A stretch of DNA of 64,000 nucleotides from Gonocerus acuteangulatus (lineage: Eukaryota > Arthropoda > Insecta > Hemiptera > Coreidae). Shown here one piece after another: positions 18,773 through 29,300 of this stretch. Position 1 is the first letter of the stretch; each line of letters starts with the position of its first letter. A model generated the notes under the pieces. The model was not told the origin of the DNA. It ran no database searches and worked only from the letters and a program-made list of their open reading frames with translations. The stretch spans positions 5,974,962-6,038,961 of the forward strand of contig OX328126.1 of the NCBI GenBank assembly GCA_946811695.1, in the 5' to 3' direction. Both the position numbers and the translations under genes were made by a program.

Positions 18773-19960
18773 GGTAATAATGAGTGACTGCTGCCCCAAG
18801 CCCTAGCAACATGAAACTTGGCATACTTACTCATTTTGACCTAATTAAGAAGGTAAAATTAAAAGTAACTCGCGGTCAGGCCTAGAAGAGTATTTATTAA
18901 GCACTAAAGTTGAGTGATATACAGGTTACAACAGCTGATGTAAACAAACTATTTCTAAACACGCGCATGCGCAGGAATGTCAAAATATCGATTAATCGAA
19001 GAAAACAAATGATTACTTACGTGATTTTTTCCAAGTTCCACTCCAATTTTTTATCTGCGATATTTTCATTTCCATTTTTCACTCCAATTACTTACGTGCT
19101 CCAACTCACTCCAATTTTTAACAATGTTTTTGTTATGTTAAAACTCGTCAAAGCTAAAATTAAATAATTTATATTACAAAATACGCTAAAACTCGTCCTG
19201 TTTTATTAAAGACAATTATAATTTACGTATCTTTTTTTCGTCATTATTTACTCATCTTCTTCATCGAATCGCGGATATTTTCGTTTTCGCCGATGTCTCG
19301 AAGCTAAAATTAAATAATTTATATTACAAAATACGCTAAAACTCGTCCTGTTTTATTAAAGACAATTATAATTTACTTATCTTTTTTTCGTCATTATTTA
19401 CTCATCTTCTTCATCGAATTTTCGGTAGTTTCTTGAAGTTTTTATTATTTTGTTAATATATAAAACTTAAGAAAGTATTTTTTAAATATTAGCTGTTGGC
19501 TCATATATTATCATTAGACTTAATTACATTACCTAATTATCATTAGACTTAATTACATTTAAATGTATTTAAGCTATTTCTGTGTTATTATAAATTGATT
19601 TAATTCATGTTTTGACGAGTTGTATCATAACAATGAAAAATGTGAAAACAAATTTTCATTCTTGGTTTTTTCTTTTTCTCTTTGTTTTTATTCTTAATTA
19701 GGTTGAAATGAATATTTATATTTGAATCAGCAAGTCTTTCCCGCCCAAGTTGACATTCCTGCGCATGCGCGTGTTTAGAAATAGTTTGTTTACGTCAGCT
19801 GTTGTAACCTGTATATCACTCAACTTTAGTGCTTAATAAATACTGTTCTAGGCCTGACCGCGAGTTACTTTTAATTTTACCTTCTTAATTAGGTCAAAAT
19901 GAGTAAGTATGCCAAGTTTCATGTTGCTAGGGCTTGGGGCAGCAGTCACTCATTATTACC
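18773..19960. mobile_element. non-autonomous Merlin-like element nested in the Merlin right arm
   Basis: 1,188 bp, beginning GGTAATAATGAGTGACTGCT and ending with its reverse complement; the inverted arms are about 215 bp. A perfect 8 bp duplication, TTAGCAAT, flanks it (18765-18772 and 19961-19968). Its arms end inward at a GCGCATGCGC palindrome (18962 and 19758). The interior is AT-rich with a 151 bp-spaced direct repeat of about 117 bp (19152-19268 and 19303-19420). No protein is encoded. Confidence 0.85.
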
Positions 19961-20354
19961 TTAGCAATTATTAAATTAAAATAATATCTAATGTTAAGTA
20001 ATCTAGTAAATTAAAAGGACTTATGTTAATGGCAGAATTGTTACGTGTTTCCGCTCGCTAGGCTTGCTCAAGGATAATCGAAACTCTAGTCAGTCCAACT
20101 CGTTGATAATATTAAGACTTGGTCTTGGTCTTAATAATAGGTCGCCATATTGAAATTGTCGCCATATTGCGAGATCCGGATCACTGACTGGGAGCCAGTT
20201 CTCGACACCGGTGCAACTAGTACGTAAGTACCCATAATTCTGTAGTATTGTTTCTTTTTGTTGACACTTTATTGTTTATTAAGGAAAAATCTAAATTTCC
20301 TTTCTGAACTCCGGATGCAACATCAGCATCATTAAACTACACAATTTTGTACAA

Positions 20355-20910
20355 CAGGTAAAAACCTTGAAATCATATTCGGTCAAAATCTTTCTTGGAA
20401 AAATCATATTACCTAGATTTCCTGTCGATCCATATTTATCCTCAGGCAGCTCAACCTCTTCTGCTCCCCCAATTTGGCAATGGTAGTTTGGCGTACACTG
20501 GTTTTTCTGGTGACCTCGGGGCAAAACTTAAACACCTCATGAACTGTTCCATTCGTTTTATCCTTGGGATCCCCAGGGACACCCACATATCACATTTCTA
20601 CCAGGAGCTAAATTGGCTATTCCCTCTTTATCGTCGACAGTACTTCCTCGGCTCAGTCCTTTACCAAGTAATTCAATCCCGAAGACCTTATATCTTTCAA
20701 CTCCCTAGATTTAAATCCTCTGTTCACTCCCTTAACACCCAATCTCGTCCTTCCAATCTTTATATTCCTCCCCACCGTACTGCATTATTCGAAAAATCAT
20801 TTTTCACCCGTGCCACCTCGCTATGGAATTCCTTACCTCTGTCTGTCCGCCATTCTATTAACCTGGAAACCTTTAAATCCCGACCCTTCCAGCACTTTTT
20901 ATCTCTGTAA
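20355..20910 (+). pseudogene. 3' fragment of a non-LTR retrotransposon reverse transcriptase
   Basis: Starts in one frame (VKTLEIIFGQNLSWKNHI), then shifts and continues as KHLMNCSIRFILGIPRDTHI, IPPHRTALFEKSFFTRAT and SLWNSLPLSVRHSINLETFK. This matches the C-terminal tail after the RT domain in CR1/Jockey-group elements (LSWxxHI...NRCIRFIxGL...RTxFFxxSFxxxAxxLWNxLPxxIRxxxSLxxFKxxL). The catalytic RT domain is absent. Confidence 0.7.
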
Positions 20911-21816
20911 GTTTCACTGAACCTGTAATATCTAAGCATTTCTCACTACTCTATAGACATTTGCTGTTGCTTAGTAACAATAATGTTAGAACACATGTTT
21001 TTCAGGTAGTTACATTTCATTCAATGTTAAGTTATGTTATGGTTACGTTATGTTCTATTCTATTCAATGTTATAATGAAAATAAACACAGTTCTAAGTAA
21101 AGTGTATTACAGAACCTCTAGTCATGTTTCTATTCAAGCGGTTGTAATTAAATCTTATTTTAAGTAGTAGTAATTTAATATTTCAAATGGTGTTAACCTG
21201 ATGCTGACAACGCCAAAATCATTCCTAAGGGACATGTGTCCCAGAATAAGAATACATTTTTTTGTCTTTTAATTTTATTCAAAGGAGATTTTGTTGTCAG
21301 TTTAATTATTTCCTCTAATCAATTCATAATTGTCAAAGAAATGCATAAATTATAAGAAAAGGGTACAGGAAATATTAAAAAGAGCAGAAATAAAATAATG
21401 TTTATATTATCGAAAATAATGTACAGGGTATTTTCACAATACTTAGAATCTACATTATGGCAGTACGTATTTTACAAGTCACTTATCAAATACTATAAAT
21501 ATGGTTACAAAAAAAAAAAAAAAAAAAAAAAAAATAGAAACACGCGGATGAATCAAATACAAATGGAAATCAGGAACTTCTGTACAAGAACTTTAGTTGA
21601 ATACCAGAAAAATTGGTTTCCTTAAATAAGTTCTTCATATGTACAACCTCTTCTTATCAGCCTTTTCTTTAAATTTAGAATAATATATTTCTGAAACATA
21701 AAAAATAATTATTATTAGATTTAACAACAAATATCATTTTTATTTTGGACCAAAACAATTAGTTTTTTACACAAATGGAAAATAAAGAAATAGCTATTTA
21801 CAAAAACAAAAAAGAA
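20911..21816. other. AT-rich spacer with poly(A) tract
   Basis: No supported gene. A 25-base A-run at 21510-21534 could be the tail of a plus-strand retrocopy. Another small A/T-rich area precedes the Jockey element. Confidence 0.5.
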
Positions 21817-24503
21817 TTAAAATAAAATGTCTTGGTACAGCCTCGGCTTGAGGCGCCGGGCTGTAGGTTCTCCCAGATGGTAATTCTTGGCACCAGTAGA
21901 GAGATCCAGTTTGTCGTGGTATCTGCAGGTCAATTCTTCTATAAGAAAAGCGAGAGGATCAACTCCCAGTTCCCGATGGAGCAAGCTGTTTCGAACGAAC
22001 CAAGGAGCGTTGGCTGCTATCCGTAGGACTTTGTTCTGTAAGGTCTGAAGCCGTCTGAAGTTCGTCGCGTTTGTTCCATACCACACAGGGCAGGCGTAAG
22101 TCAGTATTGGGAGGATCATGGTCTTGTAAAGGAGTGTGACTAGTGAAGGTCGAAGTGATGTTTTTCTGTTCATCAGTGGGTATAGTTTTGAGAGTCTGGT
22201 GTGTGCATGTCGTAATTTTATGTTAGTGTTTAGTTTCCAAGTAAGTCGAGTATCAAAGTGTAGTCCTAGGTAACACACACCCTGGTCCTTCGGGCTCCAA
22301 GGAACTGGGAGTCCATCCGGATTTCTGGAAATTCTTCGTTTGAGAACCTCCGAAGTGAAACTACTTTGGCCTCAGTCTTGGTAGAATTAAGGGCCAGTCG
22401 CCATTTCCTAAACCAGTGGGTCAACGAGTTCGCCGATGCTTGCAGATTGTGAACCATCGTATTCAGACTCCTGTGACTGGATAAGACGAGAGTGTCGTCG
22501 GCAAATGTTGCGAGCTGAGGGAAGGAATCTTCTTCAGGCATGTCGGAGACGCAGAGAAGGGGGCTCAAGATGGCTCCTTGTGGAACTCCAGCTTCCAAGG
22601 CGATCTTGCGGCTTACGGTGGTCCCGACACGGATTTGGCATGTTCGATCTTCTAGAAAGGACTTTATGGAAGAGAGAAGATTGGCTGGTGGCGATGTTTT
22701 CTTCAGTTTATATAATAAACCCTGGTGCCAAAGTGAATCGAAGGCCCCCTTGAAGTCCAAGAACAAGCCAGCTGTGTACTCCTTGGCTTAAACCCTTTAA
22801 CTATTGCCTCTGCAACTCTCTGTGTTTGGTGCGTAGCAGAGTGATGGTGTCGGAAACCAAACTGGTGAGATGGAATGGTGCAGGTCTCTTCAAGGTGTTG
22901 CCGTAGCCTTTTCTCTAAGCATTTTTCCAGCAGTTTGCCGAGAGTGCATAATAAACTCATGGGACGATAACTGGCAGGACTATGCTTAGGCTTCCCCTCC
23001 TTATAGAACATTAGCACGATCGCATTCTTCCATGCCTTTGGAAAATACCCCAACCTCAAGCAGGCATTAAAGAGTGAGACCAAGTAGGCGATCGCCTTCC
23101 TGGGCAGCTTTTTTAGAATAAAATTCGGAATCTGATCCTCCCCTGGTGCTTTTCGGTTCTTCAGTTTCCTGATATACCCCTTGAGCTCCTGTGGAGATAT
23201 GAAGTCAGTAAGTCTACCGTCTGCGGTTAAAGGTTCTCTTAAAAAATCGTCCACTGTAGTATCGGTCTCAGGGTCGTCTCTGTCTAGTGGTGTTGCAATA
23301 GTCTGTTAGTGGGTGGCGAAAATATCGCATTTCTCTTCGTCAGTAGTCGCTGTCCGTTGGTCTGTTTTCAGGGTAGGGAGTGCAGGAATTTTACCAAGGA
23401 TTCTCCTAGTTTCTCTCCAAAGACTATTGTCACCTGGGTCCAGATCAGAAACATAGGCTTTGTACGACTTAATTTTCTCTGACTCTAGGAGGAATCTAAT
23501 TCTACGGCCCAATCTGTTTACACGTGCCTTATCTATATCTCTGCCACCTTTTCCTAATGATATTCTTGTCATGAATAAGCTGTAGAATATGGGCCGGAGT
23601 CTTAGAACCGTTAGAAGTATGTAACCGAGTCTGGGGCTGTTGTGTTGAGTGTTGTAATGATGTGCGTATGTGCTCTGTGAGTGTCGAGGCGGATATATCA
23701 ATGTCTTCTGTACTTTCGTATATGTATGGCACATCCAGAATATGCATAGCATGTGTGAAGAGTTCCCAGGCCACGCGTCCGTTAATAAGCTTGGGGAGAT
23801 TTTGTGAAAATTGAGGTGAATCGTGAAATGTACAAATAACTGGTAAGTGATCTGAGTCCAAGTCTGTAAGAGAGTCATGATAAAGCGGGTAGCGTATGTT
23901 ATGTAATACAGCAATGTCTAATATGTCCGGTTGATATCTGTCCTGTGTTGGATAGTGTGTTGGTTCGTCAGGTGCTGATATGTGCAGTCCTAAGTTCGTA
24001 GATATGTGTTCAAGTCGTGTTCCATTCGAGTTCAGTGTTCTGTAGCCCCAGATATGGTTTTTACTATTCAGATCTCCGAGCAACACAGACGGAGCTCCAG
24101 AAAAAATGTACTCAAAGTCGGTTTCAATGAGGCGAATTCCAGGTCGGTGATATGCTGCCAGTATATTGGTGTTGGAGTTATTGTTTAGTGTTAGTGTAAT
24201 TCCAACAGCTTCTGTAGTTCCAAAGTTCTGTAGTGTAGGTAAGTAGAGTTCAGTGTGTATTAATCGTCTCTGTACAAGTATAGCGACTCCACCACGTCTG
24301 GTCTCCTGGTCAGTTCTGTACACAGTATAACCAGGAATTCGTAGTCTGTCTGTTTCAGTTAGGTGCGTCTCCGTAATACATGCTACATGCACAACATGTC
24401 TGTTCAGGAAGTCAGTAAGTAAGTTCACGCGGTTTGTTAGTCCCGCGGCATTCCAATTTAGAAGAGTTAGGTTTTGGTAAGAAGTTAAATTAGAACAGTC
24501 CAT
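21817..24503 (-). pseudogene. Jockey-like ORF2: AP endonuclease and reverse transcriptase, broken
   Basis: Starts MDCSNLTSYQNLTLLNWNA (24503). The APE endonuclease domain (24503 to about 23800) has LNWNAAGL, CITETHL (Glu), GDLNSKNHIWG and SDHLPV. The reverse transcriptase (about 23250-22430) has NRKAPGEDQIPN, SYRPMSLLCTLGKLLEK, HQFGFRHHHSATHQT, FLDFKGAFDSLWH, GVPQGAILSPLL and the catalytic FADD. The tail reads YKTMILPILTYACPVWYG. Breaks are a frame change near 23530, an in-frame stop at about 23306, and frame changes near 22760 and 22280. Identity to Jockey-clade patterns is clear, but this copy cannot make a full protein. Confidence 0.88.
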
Positions 24504-25998
24504 TTTCAGATGTAAAAATTGAAGACAATAATTTGGTGAAAAAAGTTTTAATTTGCGGTAAGAACGGCTTTATGAGAGTCGTCAGGAATTTAGAAATGTC
24601 GAATGTTTGTTCAGTTGTGTTGTCCTGTTTTGTCTGTGATGTTCGTAGATTTTCTCTTTCTGTCCAGATGTTTGGTCGCGGAGCCTCCGGGGTGCAGGTT
24701 GGGTGTTTTTTGTCGTGTGTAGTGGATGGTTTCGTATTCTGCGTGTTAAGAAGTATGGTGTTCACTTGTGGTTGAGTACGTGATGTGGCAGTCTGTCTTG
24801 AGCGAGATTTTTCATGATTCATGTAAACTTGACATCCCTTGTATCTTGCACTGTGGTTGCCGCCACAGTTAGCACATTTGGCAGCAGTGGATCGGTCAGT
24901 GCAAAGAGAAAGGGAATGGTCTCCTGCACATTTCGCACAATTAGGATCCAGTTGGCAGTGCTTTTTAGTATGGCCAATCCGTAAACAGTTTCTGCTTTGT
25001 ACGGGACGCCCGGATCGGCGTCGGGTTTTCACGGTAACAACCATATTGCACAGCCTATCTAATTCTAGAACTGATTTGCCTTTGTCATTATTATCCAGCT
25101 CAATGGCAACTAGAGGTGTGGGGAATCTATCTTTATTATAGAGCCTCGTGGCTCTCTGTGCTGGGTAGCCTCGCCTCTTCAAGTCATCTAGGACATCATC
25201 CTTCGGAGACGTTGAAGGGCAAGCCTCGTACTACAGCAGAGAAGGTTCTGTCTGGGCTAGAAATTAAAAAATATTTTATATCTGGAGTTTCGTCAAAGAA
25301 CCCCTCAAAGTCCTCAATACAGGACAAAGATATTTTTATTTTTTTATATAGCATTTTGCAGTCAAATGCGGACTTTGCAACTCGTTCAAGATCTGACACT
25401 AGCTGTTTACTGTCAATGAATGAGTTTTCGTGATTATCGGACACAACTAAAAAAATAGGTGGAATTTTAGGAGACTGGGGACTCTCAGGGATGTCAGCGT
25501 TCGGTTTATCTGTCTGGTCTGTTATCTGTTTCGTCTCGGTTTTTGAATCGGAGAAGAAGCAGAAATAGTATCATCTTCAGTCTGTATCTCAGATAATGGG
25601 GAAAATCTATTATTAGTCGGAGTCATAACTACCACAGGAGTTATTATTCGGGCATATCTATTTCTCTTGGGTTTAGGTTCTTCGAATGATTGAGCATCCA
25701 TTGAGTCGAGACTGTCTGTGTTGATTGGAAGTGACTCGTCATTGGTTACGGAGGGAAGTTTAGAGTTGAGGTTACTACTGCCTGGCTCTATAACAGTCAC
25801 CTCAGGGAATATGTGAGATAGAAAATTCATATCACCTGTTTTGGCCGGTTCTTCTGTTGAGGTTAGGTTTGAATCGCCTTTACTATTTTCTACACTTTTG
25901 CTAAGAATTTTCGCAGCCGAGGAAATATCTAGCTTTCTAATCCGAGGACGGGTCTCGGCCAGTCTTTTCACACCCGTCATAACACTTTTTGACACCAA
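24490..25998 (-). pseudogene. Jockey-like ORF1 (Gag-like, zinc knuckles), broken
   Basis: Begins MVSKSVMTGVKRLAETRPRI at 25998. After a frame change near 25545 comes NHENSFIDSKQLVSDLERVA. After another near 25195 comes the RNA-binding part KRRGYPAQRATRLYNKDRFP, with cysteine knuckles NCLRIGHTKKHCQ (the first Cys of this knuckle reads Ser), CAKCAGDHSLSLC and CANCGGNHSARYKGC. It ends SENGLF, overlapping the ORF2 start by 14 nt, the usual coupling in this clade. Confidence 0.82.
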
Positions 25999-26174
25999 TA
26001 AATAGCAATAATTGCAATATAAACGAGAGCACTAAGTAAACACAGCCTTTCGGCAACACGATCACAGCTGTTCTCCTTATTAGATTTAAAAATTGTTGTC
26101 ACAAAAACATAGGAATAGAATGAGGTATGTTTTAGTAAGCGACTTATACGTCAGTGGGATAAAAATAAATATAC

Positions 26175-26351
26175 TCACCACACATGACAATCTGGATGAG
26201 GGAATATACCATGGTGGATTGAACAGTCACAATCAAAAGTGAGCTGCTTCGAAGTAAGAGATGAAACAATCTTAGCAGCTGTGGTTTGTATGATTTGATT
26301 TCTCTTGGGTGACTTTTGCAGAACGTCAGAAGCCAAAGCATGACCACCAGT
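26175..26351 (-). CDS. LLTP exon 30: C-terminal cysteine-rich tail
   Basis: Continues in frame from exon 29: GGHALASDVLQKSPKRNQ, then TTAAKIVSSLTSKQLTFDCD and PHPDCHV. It may end with TGG TGA (stop at 26177-26175), or splice at the good donor GTGAGT that overlaps the stop. No following exon was recognised, and the Jockey-like element lies just beyond. Confidence 0.7.
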   Translation of the reverse strand, partial: TGGHALASDVLQKSPKRNQIIQTTAAKIVSSLTSKQLTFDCDCSIHHGIFPHPDCHVW

Positions 26352-29300
26352 CTGAAACAGATAAATAGATCATTAGACTCACAAAGAGTTTAAGGGCAGA
26401 AAATCACTGCCCTGATACTATAGAATCGTGTATAATGTAATGCAAGGTTGAATAGGGTGTACAATTTCTGTTTAGGACTGTGTAATGTTTCTAATATTAC
26501 ATTAAGACAACGTTGCTTTGAGAAAACTGCAGATATTATATAAGGTCTTATGGACATATAAAAATGAATCGCTGAATGTGTTGCTAAGCGCAAATCTCAA
26601 GAGCAGCTGAGCCGATTTTGCTAATTCTTTTTTCACAATATTCCTTGAAGTACGAGGATGATGGTTCTTACAGAGAGAAAAATTAAAAAAATTGCCTGAA
26701 AAAGACAAAAACAACACTTTTCTATATTCCCATACAAAAGATTCGTAATAATACTTAAAAGTCAATTTGAACTTTAATACCATACCATAAAGTTTAAGTG
26801 TTAGTGGAGGGGTTCCGAGAAGGGAAACAATTGAGTGACGTTAGTATTGTATAAATATTAATGTCAATATTTATACAATGGTAACTTTACTCAAAAACAA
26901 ATTGTCTATGGTAAAATGTAAATTGTCTGTGGTAAAATGTCACTTGAAATGTAAACGTCTCTTTGCTGTGCATCTATAATACCTATAATATTAAGTGTTT
27001 ATAATTTTTATTTATTGACATAATATAACTGTTGACTAATTAACTTTCTTTTTTCTTTTTTTATCTAACTAGCTGACCCGGTATCCCGAATAAGTATTAA
27101 AAATAAATAAAAAATTAATGAATCGACTGTTAGGCGGTACAAAGTAATATATATATTTTTGGAACAACAAAAGTCCAAAAATAAATTCTTTCTGCTAGCT
27201 AAACAAGTCTAAGTATTTACAGATATTAAATTTATACTAAAAATTATGGCTGAAATGATTTTTTTTATACAATTTCAATTACTTTCCGATATAGCTCAAT
27301 AGATTTTAGATTAGTGAGGCGCAAAAGACAACAATGGCTTAGAGAGATAAAAATATTTATAATAGTTCATAACATTACCTACCCAAGTTAACTTGGGCTT
27401 CAATGAAGCAGCCCCCACCCCCAAAAAAAAACACAATCTAGCCTAAAGTAATACAAAACTGTAGTCTAAGTAATAATGGTTAAAGTAAAAATCAAGTAAA
27501 TACATTTACAGGCAATGGCATTAAATATTTGTAAGATTTTCAGCACCGGTGTGAACTTGTAGAGAAAATCGAAACTCCATTTATTTCCGAGATATCTCGG
27601 TTGTTGTCTTTAAGCGGCTCAAAGAAGAAGTCCAAATCAAAGCAAAAAACAATCAAATGAAATGTTCCCTTGCTTATCAGAATTTTGAATTTTTTTTCGA
27701 GTAATTAAAGAACGATCTTATATAATAATAATAATAAATGTATAAGGAAAACTATAAGTGTGATTTTATTTATCACTGATTATAAAAGAAATTGTTTATT
27801 TTGTAAATATTGTATTTATTGAATGCATTTAATAGAAAAAAAAAAAAAAAGTCAGTCCCATATCAGGCCACAAGGACCCAGAGAGGCAGATACTGTAGAG
27901 TATCTGGAGTAATGGCCCAGTTGTAGATACAGCGTAAAAAAAAAAAAAAAAAAAAAAAATAATAAAAAAAAATAGCAGACATGGCTTAAATGTTTATGCT
28001 TTAAATGAACCTGGTGTTACATATTTTATATGCCAGCTGTTCTAATAGTTAAGTGTCCCTCTAAATTGTTAATAAAAAGGGGACATGTTACATATGTTAT
28101 ATGCCAGCTGTTCTAATTCCAGATAGCCTTGTTAAGTTAATTAATAAACACATCTCAAGCAGTGAGGTTGTTCTTATTATTATACACCTGGAATTTGTGG
28201 AATTGCCTCGTCTGAATGAGGTGGCATTAATCATGTTTGATTTTCAAGCTTGGTCACAAATCTCGCCAGTTACATCCGAGATCTCAATGCAACAAGGGTT
28301 TGTTTTTTTAAATTAAAAATGTCGGAGTCATCGTCTAGCATAATCAAACTTCAAGACGATGAAACTTGGAAATTTTTAGAATTATATGCAAAAGATTGGG
28401 TTTTATATGATCAATCTTGCAAAGAATTTGGGAATTCATAAAACGAGACAATTGTTTGTATTTCATACATTATAAAAAAAAAAGGTAAAAATGCAGTTTC
28501 CAGCCCTCCAAACCGATTTCTTTCAAATTTTGCACAATAACGTATTTTGATGCACTAAACACGAATACGATAAAAAAAAACGGTAAAAATGCAGTTTCCA
28601 GCCCTCAAAACCGATTTCTTTCAAACTTTGCACAATAACGTATTTTGATGCACTAAACACGAATACGATAAAAAAAAACGTCGGATTTAACTAGGAAAGA
28701 AGTTATTAAGCACTTAAGTTCACTGTTGTGCAGGTTATGAGAGCTAATGTAAACAACTAAATTTGTGATGACTTTAAGGCATAAATTACGACTTTAAGGC
28801 ATACGTGCTGTGCGTTTCCGCTCGCTCCGCTCGCTCAAAAAGATAACAAAACCCCAGTCAATCCAACTCGCTAAAATTAATAGACTATAATATTAAGCAC
28901 TAAAGTTAGGAAGGTTATAAAACTAGGCATCAGCGTATTTGTAAACACGCGCATGCGCAGATATGTAACATTGGGAAACAGAGAACTCTCATTTGAAATG
29001 TTCAGAAACCATTTATTCAAAGATATTGTTAATTTTAAGGGCATCCTCACCCGTCGTCGCCTGTCGCTTAAGGGCATACGTGCTATGCGTTTCCGCTCGC
29101 TCCGCTCGCTCAAGAAAATAACAAAACCCCAGTCAATCCAACTCGCTAAAATTAATAGAATTCTATTAATTTTAGCGAGTTGGATTGACTGGGGTTTTGT
29201 TATTTTCTTGAGCGAGCGGAGCGTAGCGGAGCGAGCGGAAACGCATAGCACGTATGCCCTTAAAGTCTTCCTAGACATTCCTCTAATCCTCCAAGACATC

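Larger units (their letters stand above)
17213..20232 (+). mobile_element. Merlin DNA transposon
   Basis: Termini GGTACTTACGTACTAGTTGC and its reverse complement; the inverted arms extend about 265 bp (17213-17480 and 19969-20232). A perfect 8 bp duplication, CATAATTC, flanks it (17205-17212 and 20233-20240). It encodes an IS1016-like transposase (17732-18616) with frameshifts. An 8 bp TSD, GGTA ends and this transposase define the Merlin superfamily. A second GGTA-ended element (18773-19960) sits in its right arm. Confidence 0.9.

Noticed and set aside
26390..26783. Two minus-strand frames between LLTP exons 29 and 30 as extra exons
   Set aside because: Exons 29 and 30 join in frame without them, and no conserved residues or splice sites fit.
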